A stretch of 64,000 nt of DNA from Crossiella equi (GTDB lineage: Bacteria > Actinomycetota > Actinomycetes > Mycobacteriales > Pseudonocardiaceae), in contig NZ_JAGIOO010000001.1 in assembly GCF_017876755.1 (NCBI RefSeq), positions 7,363,786 through 7,427,785 of the forward strand, read 5' to 3'. A model generated the notes under the pieces. It made no database searches, was not told the origin of the DNA, and saw only the letters and a program-made list of their open reading frames with translations. Shown in pieces: positions 8,247-16,014 of the stretch (position 1 is the stretch's first letter; each line of letters begins with the position of its first letter). A program made the translations under genes and the position numbers.

Positions 8247-8281
8247 GGCGCCGGACGGCACCCCGAAGGCCGTCCGGCGCC
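8247..8281. terminator. Hairpin terminator after peptide 2
   Basis: A perfect 13-bp inverted repeat, GGCGCCGGACGGC (8247-8259) and GCCGTCCGGCGCC (8269-8281), with a 9-base loop. It is homologous in sequence to the hairpin at 7224-7268, so the terminator was duplicated with the gene. Confidence 0.75.
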
Positions 8282-8318
8282 CCGACAATTCCCTCGACAC
8301 GCTGGCTACGGTCGAGCC

Positions 8319-9827
8319 ATGCGCGTGTTCCTCTCCCGGGTGCTGCCCGTCGTGGTGGCGCTCGGGCTGCTGTCCGTCCCGGTACCCGCCCAGGCCGCGG
8401 CGCCCACGTGTGCGCCCGTCGGGGTGCCCGAGGTACCGGGCGCCTCGGTGCTGTCCGCGACCGCCTCGGTGCTGCCCGCCGGGACGGTGACCGAGCCGTG
8501 GGCGCCGCCGGTGTCGGTGGGGGCCCGGTGCGAGGTCAAGGTCCTCCTGCGCCACCCCGGGGTCGGCGACTCCGCCCAGGTCACGGTGTGGCTGCCCGCC
8601 ACCGGCTGGAACGGCCGGTTCCAGGGCGTCGGCGGCGGGGGGTTCAAGGCCGGGGACCTCGGCTACGGCCTGGCCGTGGCGGTGCGGGACGGGTACGCGG
8701 CGGCGACCACCGACGCGGGCGTGCGCCTGGACGAGACCGGGCAGCCGCGGTGGGGCCTGGGGCACCCGGGGCTGCTCACCAACTTCGCCTCGCGCTCCCT
8801 GCACGACCTCGCGGTGGTGGGCAAGGCCGTCACCGCCGCGCACTTCGGCCGCCCCGCCGCCCACTCCTACTGGAACGGCTGCTCGACCGGCGGCCGCCAA
8901 GGGCTGGTGACCGCGCAGCGCTACCCCGAGGACTACGACGGCATCCTGGCCGGGGCGCCCGCGATCAACATGCCCGAGTTCCTCATCGCCGACCTGTGGC
9001 CGCAGACCGTGCAGTACGAGGCGGGCGTGCGGCTGCGCGACTGCGAGCTGGCCGCGTTCACCCAGGCCGCCGTGGCCGCCTGCGACGGCGACGACGGGGT
9101 GCGGGACGGTGTGCTGGAGCAGCCGCTGCGCTGCGGCTACGACCCGTACCGGCTGGTCGGCACGCGGATCACGTGTGACGGCAAGGAGATCACCATCAGC
9201 CGGGCCGCCGCCGAGGTGGTGCGCCGCATCTGGGCCGGGCCGCCGAACTGGTACGGGCTGCCGCGCACCGCGGACCCGAGGGCGGTCGCGGCGGCCACTC
9301 CGTTCGCCATCGCCGACCAGTGGGTGCGCTTCTTCGTCGAAGGCGACCCCGGCCTGGACACCACCAAGCTCGGCCACGCCGACTACCTCCGGCTGGCGGC
9401 CAGGTCCCCGGCGCTGTTCAACCGGCAGCTGGCCAACGACGACCCGGACCTGTCGGCGTTCCGGCGGGCCGGGGGCAAGCTGCTCACCTGGCACGGCTGG
9501 GGCGACCAGGTGATCTTCCCGCAGGGCAGCGTCCGGTACCACGAGCGCGTGCGGGCGGCCAACCCCGGCGCGGACTCCTTCTACCGCCTGTTCCTGGCAC
9601 CCGGTGTCGGGCACTGCTCGGCGGGCAACACCGGGCCGGTCCCGGTCGACCCGCTGGGCGCGCTGGTGCGGTGGGTGGAGCAGGGCATCGCACCCGCGAC
9701 CCTGCCCGCGGCCTCGGCGGACGGCACGGTCACGCGGGGGCTGTGCCCGGCGCCGCTGGTCAACCACTACGACGGGCACGGCGACCCGAGGCAGGCGGCC
9801 AGCTTCCGGTGCGGCCCGACCGGGTAG
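8319..9827 (+). CDS. Secreted tannase/feruloyl esterase-family hydrolase
   Basis: A 502-residue exported serine esterase of the tannase/feruloyl esterase family. A signal peptide ends at AQA (about residue 26). The nucleophile is Ser189 in NGCSTGGRQGL, followed by a calcium-loop-like segment ACDGDDGVRDGVL, the Asp region HGWGDQVI and the His region PGVGHCSAG. The paired cysteines that bridge the catalytic triad in this family are present in NGC and GHC. It should cleave aromatic esters of plant or microbial origin outside the cell. It stands alone after the peptide 2 terminator, so a functional link with the peptide genes is not shown. Confidence 0.88.
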   Translation: MRVFLSRVLPVVVALGLLSVPVPAQAAAPTCAPVGVPEVPGASVLSATASVLPAGTVTEPWAPPVSVGARCEVKVLLRHPGVGDSAQVTVWLPATGWNGRFQGVGGGGFKAGDLGYGLAVAVRDGYAAATTDAGVRLDETGQPRWGLGHPGLLTNFASRSLHDLAVVGKAVTAAHFGRPAAHSYWNGCSTGGRQGLVTAQRYPEDYDGILAGAPAINMPEFLIADLWPQTVQYEAGVRLRDCELAAFTQAAVAACDGDDGVRDGVLEQPLRCGYDPYRLVGTRITCDGKEITISRAAAEVVRRIWAGPPNWYGLPRTADPRAVAAATPFAIADQWVRFFVEGDPGLDTTKLGHADYLRLAARSPALFNRQLANDDPDLSAFRRAGGKLLTWHGWGDQVIFPQGSVRYHERVRAANPGADSFYRLFLAPGVGHCSAGNTGPVPVDPLGALVRWVEQGIAPATLPAASADGTVTRGLCPAPLVNHYDGHGDPRQAASFRCGPTG

Positions 9828-9863
9828 CGGCCGGTGTTGTGACAGCCGCACACGCTGGGCCGC

Positions 9864-10134
9864 ATGACGATCCACCACCTCGCGCGGCTCAACGTCGGCC
9901 GCCTGCCCCAGCCCGGCGGCACCCCCGAGTTCCTGGCCGCGCTCGACCCCTCAACGCCCTCGTCGAGACCGCGCCGGGCTTCGTGTGGCGCCTCACCGGC
10001 GGGTGGTTCCGGCCGCGGGAGGAGGCGGGCACCGCCCGGACGCGCTCGAAGGGCGGGCGCGGCTGGACCTGCCGCGGCGGCTCGGGCCGACCCGCGAGGC
10101 GTTCAGCTTCAGCCACCACCGAGCCGACGCCCCG
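9864..10134 (+). pseudogene. DUF3291-family protein remnant
   Basis: Pieces of one DUF3291-like protein lie in different frames: MTIHHLARLNVGRLPQPGGT then FLAALDP, next LNALVETAPGFVWRLTG in a second frame, then GHRPDALEGRARLDLPRRLG and PTREAFSFSHHR in a third. The order fits the family, but the middle segment that normally follows VWRL is missing. I read this as a gene with internal deletions and frameshifts. The family match is from memory of conserved strings and is not a search result. Confidence 0.5.
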
Positions 10135-10135
10135 C

Positions 10136-10305
10136 CGGTCCAGCCCGCGCAGCAGCCGCAGCGCGTCCGCCCGTTCACCCCGCCACAGCACTGCTGTGCC
10201 AGCACGGCACAGCGCCAGCGCCTGGCTTACCGAGAACCTGTCCAGAACCACTGCCCGGGGCGCGGGAGCGCCACGCGCGGACAGCCAACGACCATCGAGT
10301 TCCAT
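10136..10305 (-). pseudogene. 5' fragment of a methyltransferase-like gene
   Basis: The minus frame starting at ATG 10305 reads MELDGRWLSARGAPAPRAVV and continues with VSQALALCRAGTAVLWRG and LRLLRGLDRR, which looks like the N-terminus of a class I methyltransferase found in actinomycetes. The similarity stops near 10136, where the frame runs antisense to the DUF3291 remnant. The rest of the gene is missing. Family identity is uncertain. Confidence 0.35.
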
Positions 10306-10404
10306 CCACCTGTTCCATCACCGAGTAGTCCGCCGAGGATCCGCACGAGGGCGGAGCTTCAGCGGACGACCGCGGCGAAGACAGGTGTGGTCACGGGGCC
10401 GATG

Positions 10405-10626
10405 CTACTCCCCGACCTCCCGGGCGGCGGCCAGGGCCAGCGGGGACAGGGCGGACGGGTTCTCCCGCACCTGCCGGGCCAGGTCGGCGCGCATGCGCGG
10501 GTCCCAGAACGCGCGCACGTGCTCGGCGATCGCCCGGGTGGCCCGGGCCCGGCTCTGGCCCTCGAACTGCTCGGCGATCTCGTTGAGCATGCGTACCTGC
10601 GGTGATGTCGACAACGGCTCCCTCAC
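10405..10626 (-). CDS. fdsD: Formate dehydrogenase delta subunit
   Basis: A 73-residue protein with the FdsD pattern: MLNEIAEQFEGQ near the start and IAEHVRAFWDPRMRADLARQ in the middle. It is the last gene of the fds operon. The GTG at 10626 overlaps the fdsA stop (GTGA). FdsD assists assembly or stability of the molybdenum formate dehydrogenase and is a structural component in some bacteria. The protein is short but its position and the FWDPRMR string make the call good. No clear terminator was found directly after it. Confidence 0.8.
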   Translation of the reverse strand: MREPLSTSPQVRMLNEIAEQFEGQSRARATRAIAEHVRAFWDPRMRADLARQVRENPSALSPLALAAAREVGE

Positions 10627-13424
10627 TCCACCAGTGCCCGCGCGACCTGCTCGGCGGCCACCCCGGCGCGGTGGCGCAGCCCGACCTGGACCGCGGTGAC
10701 CTTGTACTCCGGGCAGTTCGTGGCCCAGTCCGAGTTCTCCGTGGTGACCACGTTCGCGCCGGTGACCGGGTGGTGGAAGGTCGTGTACACCACGCCGATT
10801 GGCATGCGGTCCGAGACCAGGGCGCGCAGCGTGGTCTCGCCGACCCGGCTGGCCAGGCTGACCTCGTCGCCGTCCCGGATGCCGCGCACCTCCGCGTCGT
10901 GCGGGTGGATCTCCAGCAGGTCCTCCGGGTGCCAGGCCACGTTCGCGGTGCGCCGGGTCTGCGCGCCCACGTTGTACTGGCTGAGGATGCGCCCGGTGGT
11001 CAGGATCAGCGGGAACCTGCGGGTGCTGCGCTCCCGCGTGGGCACGTAGGTGGTGGGCACGAACGCGCCCTTGCCGCGCACGAACCCGTCCACGTGCATG
11101 ATCGGCGTGCCCTCGGGGGCATCCGCGTTGCAGGGCCACTGGATGCTGCCCAGCTCGTCCAGCCGCTCGAAGGAGACCCCGGCGAAGGTGGGCGTGGTGA
11201 GCGCGATCTCGGCCATGATCTCGCGCGGGTGGCCCCAGGACATGGGGTAGCCCATGGCCTGGGCGATCTCGGCGACGATCTCCCACTCGTGCTTGCCGGT
11301 CCTGGGCGGCATCACCGGGCGCACGCGGTTGATGCGCCGCTCGGCGTTGGTGAAGGTGCCGTCCTTCTCCAGGAAGGAGGTGCCGGGCAGGAACACGTGC
11401 GCGAACTTCGCGGTCTCGTTGAGGAACAGGTCCTGCACCACGACCAGGTCCAGCGCGGCCAGCGCGGCGGTGACGTGCCGGGTGTTGGGGTCGGACTGCG
11501 CGATGTCCTCGCCCTGCACGAACAGCGCCCGGAAGCTGCCGTCGAGCGCGGCGTCGAACATGTTCGGGATGCGCAGACCGGGCTCGGCCAGGATCGGCCG
11601 CCCCCACAGCGTCTGGAACACCTCGCGCACCGCCTCGTCGGAGACGTGCCGGTAGCCGGGCAGCTCGTGCGGGAAGGAGCCCATGTCGCAGGAGCCCTGC
11701 ACGTTGTTCTGGCCGCGCAACGGGTTCACGCCCACGCCGTCCCGGCCGATGTTGCCGGTGGCCATGGCCAGGTTCGCCATGCCCATGACCATGGTGGAGC
11801 CCTGGCTGTGCTCGGTGACGCCGAGTCCGTAGTAGATGGCCGCGTTGCCGCCGGTGGCGTACAGCCGGGCCGCCGCGCGCACCTGGGCCGCCGGGACCCC
11901 GCTGACACCCTCGGTGGCCTCGGGGCTGTTCTCCGGGCGGGCGATGAACTCCGCCCACTCCTCGTAGCCCTCGCAGCGCTCCGCCACGAACCCGGTCGCC
12001 ACCAGGCCCTCGGTGACCACCACGTGCGCGAGCGCGTTCACCACGGCCACGTTGGTGCCCGGGTTGAGCTGGAGGTGATGCTCGGCCTCGACGTGCGGGG
12101 AGCGCACCAGGTCGATGCGGCGCGGGTCGACCACGACCAGCTTGGCGCCCTCGCGCAGCCGCTTCTTCATGCGGGAGGCGAACACCGGGTGCCCGTCGGT
12201 GGGGTTGGCGCCGATCACCACGATCACGTCGGCCGCGGCCACGGACTTGAAGTCCTGCGTCCCGGCCGAGGTGCCGAAGGTCTGCTTGAGCCCGTAGCCG
12301 GTGGGGGAGTGGCAGACGCGGGCACAGGTGTCGACGTTGTTGTTGCCGAAGGCCGCGCGGACCATTTTCTGCACCGCGTACACCTCCTCGTTGGTGCACC
12401 GGGAGGAGGTGATGCCGCCGATCGCGCCCTCGCCGTGCGCGGCCTGGATCTCGCGCAGCCGGGTGGCCACGGTGGTGATCGCGGTGTCCCAGTCGACCAC
12501 GCGCCACTCGTCGTGGATGGACTCGCGCACCATCGGGTGCAGCTGCCGGTCCGGGTGGGTGGCGTAGCCGAAGGCGAAGCGGCCCTTGACGCACGAGTGG
12601 CCCTCGTTGGCGCCGCCGTCCTTGTACGGCACCATGCGCACCAGCTCGGTGCCGCGCAGCTCGGCCTTGAACGAGCAGCCGACCCCGCAGTAGGCGCAGG
12701 TGGTGAGCACGGTGCGGGTGGGCATGCCCAGCTGCACCACCGACTTCTCCTGGAGGGTGGCGGTCGGGCAGGCCTGCACGCACGCCCCGCAGGAGACGCA
12801 CTCCGACTCCATGAACGGCAGCCCGCCCGCGGAGACCTTGGAGTTGAAGCCGCGGTTCTCGATGGTCAGGGCGAACGTGCCCTGCACCTCCCCGCACGCG
12901 CGCACGCAGCGCGAGCAGGAGATGCACTTGTCCGGGCTGAAGTCGAAGTAGGGGTTGGAGGTGTCCTTCGGCTCGGCGAAGTGGTTCGCGCCCTCGTAGC
13001 CGTAGCGCACCTGGCGCAGCCCGACCACGCCGGACATGTCCTGGAGCTCGCAGTCGCCGTTGGCCGGGCAGGTGAGACAGTCCAGGGGGTGGTCGGAGAT
13101 GTAGAGCTCCATGACGCCCTGGCGCAGCTTCTCCAGCTTCGGGGTCTGGGTGCGCACCTTCATGCCCTCGCTGACCGGGGTGGTGCAGGAGGCGGGGGTG
13201 CCGCGGCGGCCGTCGATCTCCACCAGGCACAGGCGGCAGGAGCCGAAGGCCTCCAGGGAGTCGGTGGCGCACAGCTTCGGGATGTCGATGCCGGTGGTGG
13301 CCGCGGCCCGCAGGACCGAGGTGCCCTCCGGCACGCTCACCGGCAGGCCGTCGACCTCGACGGTGACGGTGGCCTCGCCGGGCCGGGCCGGGGTGCCGAG
13401 GTCGTGCTCCTTGAACAGGGTCAT
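10623..13424 (-). CDS. fdsA: NAD-dependent formate dehydrogenase alpha subunit (Mo/W-bisMGD)
   Basis: A 933-residue catalytic subunit. An N-terminal NuoG-like part carries a 2Fe-2S ferredoxin domain (FGSCRLCLVEIDG), a His/Cys cluster (DHPLDCLTCPANGDCELQ) and two 4Fe-4S motifs (CISCSRCVRAC, CVSCGACVQACP). The molybdopterin domain follows, with its own cluster motif CAYCGVGCSF. The metal ligand is Cys371 in DTCARVCHSPTG, so this is the cysteine, not selenocysteine, form, with the catalytic His next to it. It oxidises formate to CO2 in the cytoplasm. ATG 13424 overlaps the fdsB stop (ATGA), which fixes the start; longer in-frame extensions lie inside fdsB. Confidence 0.93.
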   Translation of the reverse strand: MTLFKEHDLGTPARPGEATVTVEVDGLPVSVPEGTSVLRAAATTGIDIPKLCATDSLEAFGSCRLCLVEIDGRRGTPASCTTPVSEGMKVRTQTPKLEKLRQGVMELYISDHPLDCLTCPANGDCELQDMSGVVGLRQVRYGYEGANHFAEPKDTSNPYFDFSPDKCISCSRCVRACGEVQGTFALTIENRGFNSKVSAGGLPFMESECVSCGACVQACPTATLQEKSVVQLGMPTRTVLTTCAYCGVGCSFKAELRGTELVRMVPYKDGGANEGHSCVKGRFAFGYATHPDRQLHPMVRESIHDEWRVVDWDTAITTVATRLREIQAAHGEGAIGGITSSRCTNEEVYAVQKMVRAAFGNNNVDTCARVCHSPTGYGLKQTFGTSAGTQDFKSVAAADVIVVIGANPTDGHPVFASRMKKRLREGAKLVVVDPRRIDLVRSPHVEAEHHLQLNPGTNVAVVNALAHVVVTEGLVATGFVAERCEGYEEWAEFIARPENSPEATEGVSGVPAAQVRAAARLYATGGNAAIYYGLGVTEHSQGSTMVMGMANLAMATGNIGRDGVGVNPLRGQNNVQGSCDMGSFPHELPGYRHVSDEAVREVFQTLWGRPILAEPGLRIPNMFDAALDGSFRALFVQGEDIAQSDPNTRHVTAALAALDLVVVQDLFLNETAKFAHVFLPGTSFLEKDGTFTNAERRINRVRPVMPPRTGKHEWEIVAEIAQAMGYPMSWGHPREIMAEIALTTPTFAGVSFERLDELGSIQWPCNADAPEGTPIMHVDGFVRGKGAFVPTTYVPTRERSTRRFPLILTTGRILSQYNVGAQTRRTANVAWHPEDLLEIHPHDAEVRGIRDGDEVSLASRVGETTLRALVSDRMPIGVVYTTFHHPVTGANVVTTENSDWATNCPEYKVTAVQVGLRHRAGVAAEQVARALVE

Positions 13425-14974
13425 CGTGCCGTCCCCTCGTGGCGTGGGGTGAAGTCGTCCGGGAAGTGGCGCAGCGCGGACAGCACCGGGTTCGGGGTCA
13501 GCCCGCCCATCGCGCACAGCGACCCGTCGGTCATCAGCTCGCACAGGTCGCCGAGCAGGGCGAGGTTGGCGTCGGGGTCCACGCCCGCGGTGATCCGGTC
13601 GATGGTCTCCACCCCGCGCACCGAGCCCACCCGGCACGGGGTGCACTTGCCGCAGGACTCCTCGGCGCAGAACTCCATGGCGAAGCGCGCCATGGCCGCC
13701 ATGTCCACGGTGTCGTCGAAGACCACCACGCCGCCGTGCCCGAGCATGGCGTTCGCGGCGGCGAAGGCCTCGTAGTCCAGGGGCAGGTCCAGCGCGTCAG
13801 CGGGCAGGTAGGCGCCGAGCGGGCCGCCGACCTGGACCGCGCGCACCGGGCGGCCGGAGCGGGTGCCGCCGCCGTAGTCGTGGACCAGGGTGGCCAGGGA
13901 CAGGCCGAACGCGGTCTCGAACACCCCGCCGTGCTTGACGTTGCCCGCCAGCTGGAAGACCTGCGTGCCCAGCGAGCGGCCGACACCGAGCGCGGCGTAG
14001 GCGGCGGCGCCGTCGGCCAGGATCGCGGGCACCGAGGCCAGGGTGAGCACGTTGTTGACCACGGTCGGCTTGCCGAACAGGCCGGTGATCGCCGGGATCG
14101 GCGGTTTGGCCCGCACCATCCCGCGCTTGCCCTCCAGGCTCTCCAGCATCGCGGTCTCCTCACCGCAGATGTAGGCACCCGCGCCGACCCGCACGTACAG
14201 GTCGAAGCGCAGGCCGGAGCCGAGGAAGTCCTGCCCGAGCCAGCCGCGCGCGTAGGCCACCTCGACGGCCTGGCGCAGCACCGCGACCGCGTCCGGGTAC
14301 TCCGACCGCAGGTACACGTAGCCCTCGGTGGCCCCGGTGGCGTAGGCGGCGATGGCCATGCCCTCGATGAGGCAGAACGGGTCGCCCTCGATGAGCATGC
14401 GGTCGGCGAAGGTGCCGGAGTCGCCCTCGTCGGCGTTGCAGCACACGAACTTCAGCTCGCCGGGGGCGTTGAGCACGGTGTTCCACTTGATGCCCGCCGG
14501 GAAGCCCGCGCCGCCGCGGCCGCGCAGGCCGGAGTCGGTGACCTCCCGGACCACCTCGGCCGGGCTCATCGACAGCGCGCGGCGCAGGCCGCCCATGCCG
14601 CCGTGCGCCAGGTAGTCCTGCGCCGAGACCGGGTCGGTGACGCCCACGCGGGCGAAGCACAGGCGCTGCTGGTCCCTGAGCCACGGCAGCTCCTCGACCA
14701 CGCCCAGGCGCAGCCCGTGCGCGCCGCCGGTGAACAGCCCGGCCGCGACGAGCTCGGGGACCTGGGCGGCCGAGACCGGGCCGTAGCCGATCCGGCCCTG
14801 CTCGGTGGCCACCTCGACCAGGGGCTCCAGCCAGAGCATGCCGCGCGAGCCGTTGCGCACCACGCGCACCGGCACCCCGGCGGCCTGCGCCTCTCCGGTG
14901 ATGGCGGCCGCCACGGCGTCCGCGCCGACCGAGGTGGCCGCGGAGTCGCGCGGCACGTACACGGTGATGGTCAT
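13421..14974 (-). CDS. fdsB: Formate dehydrogenase beta subunit (NuoF-like diaphorase)
   Basis: A 517-residue NuoF-type subunit that passes electrons from the alpha subunit to NAD. An N-terminal thioredoxin-like region (about 1-110) is followed by the FMN/NAD fold (GLRGRGGAGFPAGIKW, then GAGAYICGEETAMLESLEG). A C-terminal 4Fe-4S motif ESCGKCTPCR with a distant Cys in DGSLCAMGG completes it. Start and stop overlap both neighbours by 4 bases, showing tight coupling with fdsG and fdsA. Length and domain order match the fused thioredoxin-like/NuoF form seen in FdsB enzymes. Confidence 0.92.
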   Translation of the reverse strand: MTITVYVPRDSAATSVGADAVAAAITGEAQAAGVPVRVVRNGSRGMLWLEPLVEVATEQGRIGYGPVSAAQVPELVAAGLFTGGAHGLRLGVVEELPWLRDQQRLCFARVGVTDPVSAQDYLAHGGMGGLRRALSMSPAEVVREVTDSGLRGRGGAGFPAGIKWNTVLNAPGELKFVCCNADEGDSGTFADRMLIEGDPFCLIEGMAIAAYATGATEGYVYLRSEYPDAVAVLRQAVEVAYARGWLGQDFLGSGLRFDLYVRVGAGAYICGEETAMLESLEGKRGMVRAKPPIPAITGLFGKPTVVNNVLTLASVPAILADGAAAYAALGVGRSLGTQVFQLAGNVKHGGVFETAFGLSLATLVHDYGGGTRSGRPVRAVQVGGPLGAYLPADALDLPLDYEAFAAANAMLGHGGVVVFDDTVDMAAMARFAMEFCAEESCGKCTPCRVGSVRGVETIDRITAGVDPDANLALLGDLCELMTDGSLCAMGGLTPNPVLSALRHFPDDFTPRHEGTAR

Positions 14975-15456
14975 GCGCGCTCCGCCTCCGCGTCCAGGAT
15001 GCCGTCCAGCCGGGCCGGGTCCAACCGTCCGTACAGGCGGCCGTTGACCTGCCCGGCGGGCCCGAGGGCGCAGTTGCCGAGGCAGAACACCTGTTCCAGG
15101 GTGGCCGCGCGGTCGCCGGTGGTGCTGCCCAGCTTCGCGCCCAGCCGCCGCTCGGCGTGCGCGATGAGGTCCTCCGCGCCCACCGACTGGCAGGCCTCGG
15201 CGCGGCAGAGCCGCACCACCACGCGCCCGGCCGGTTCGGCGCGGAAGTCGTGGTAGAAGGTCACCACGCCGTGCACCTCGGCCCGGGACAGGTTCAGCTC
15301 GGTGGCCAGCACGGGCACCACCGAGGCGTCCACGTGGCCGAACTCCTCCTGGATCCTGTGCAGGATCGGCAGCAGCGCGCCCCGGTCACCCCGGTGGCGG
15401 TCCACCACCGCACGCACCCGCGCCGTCATCGACGGCTCGCCCGCGTCCATCGGCAT
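14971..15456 (-). CDS. fdsG: Formate dehydrogenase gamma subunit (NuoE-like)
   Basis: A 161-residue NuoE-like 2Fe-2S subunit and first gene of fdsGBAD. The ligands are the cysteines in LCRAEACQS and in VFCLGNCALGP. It relays electrons within the diaphorase half of the complex. I place the start at ATG 15456, because GAAGGGGA lies directly upstream; ATG 15450 and ATG 15486 are in frame but the latter has no ribosome-binding site. The promoter must lie in 15457-15636, which also serves the divergent DGPF gene and contains a near-palindrome at 15489-15503. Confidence 0.9.
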   Translation of the reverse strand: MPMDAGEPSMTARVRAVVDRHRGDRGALLPILHRIQEEFGHVDASVVPVLATELNLSRAEVHGVVTFYHDFRAEPAGRVVVRLCRAEACQSVGAEDLIAHAERRLGAKLGSTTGDRAATLEQVFCLGNCALGPAGQVNGRLYGRLDPARLDGILDAEAERA

Positions 15457-15488
15457 GTCCGTCCCCTTCGACGATCCAGCCTTCATCG

Positions 15489-15503
15489 TGCATACGGTAT
15501 ACA
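15489..15503. promoter_or_regulatory. Near-palindromic operator upstream of fdsG
   Basis: TGCATACGGTATACA is a 15-bp odd palindrome with one mismatched pair. It lies 33 bases upstream of the fdsG start, in an AT-richer patch. Its GTATAC core resembles operators of GntR/FCD-type repressors. No GntR gene is in the window, so the binding protein is unknown. Confidence 0.45.
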
Positions 15504-15636
15504 TCAACTGGGGCGTGATGCTACGCGCAAAAACAGCGTGAAGTAAGTCGGGTGCCGGTGTCGAGACCTGGCGGACAGCTCCGACCAGGAGTTGTACGGT
15601 GCCCGTGGGAGGGCGCCCCACCGCGAGGAGCAGGTC

Positions 15637-16014
15637 GTGAAGTTCTTGCTGATCATGCAGGTCAACCCGGCGGTCCTGGACGCGCTGACCGAGGCGGAGC
15701 GGGAGGCGGTCGGCGCCGGTCACGCCGAGTTCATCCGCACCGTCCAGGCCTCCGGCGAGCTGATCCTGACCCAGGCCCTGGCCGAGCCCGCCGCCAGCGC
15801 CGTCGTGCGCGGCACCAGCTCGGGCACGCCGGTGGTCACCGACGGGCCGTTCACCGAGTCCAAGGAGTTCATGGGCGGCTTCTACCTGCTGGAGGTGGAG
15901 AGCCGGGAGCGCGCGCTGGAGCTGGCCCGGCTCATCCCGGACACCCGGCACGAGGGCCTGGCCGTGGAGGTCCGGCAGGTGATGTTCTCCGGCGGCATGG
16001 AGCTGGAGTTGTGA
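15637..16014 (+). CDS. YCII/DGPF-domain protein
   Basis: A 125-residue protein with the signature VTDGPFTESKEFMGGFYLLE of the DGPF (YCII-related, dimeric alpha+beta barrel) family. GTG 15637 is chosen because GAGGAG lies 6 bases upstream; a frame extension to ATG 15592 lacks a ribosome-binding site. The stop overlaps the start of the ECF42-like sigma factor gene. Genes of this family are regularly paired with ECF42 sigma factors, and the biochemical role is not established. No catalytic residues can be assigned here. Confidence 0.88.
   Translation: MKFLLIMQVNPAVLDALTEAEREAVGAGHAEFIRTVQASGELILTQALAEPAASAVVRGTSSGTPVVTDGPFTESKEFMGGFYLLEVESRERALELARLIPDTRHEGLAVEVRQVMFSGGMELEL

Noticed and set aside
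9889-10305. Full 138-residue minus-strand protein
   Set aside because: Only the first ~55 residues look like a protein family. The rest is antisense to the DUF3291 remnant, so a gene fragment is the better reading.
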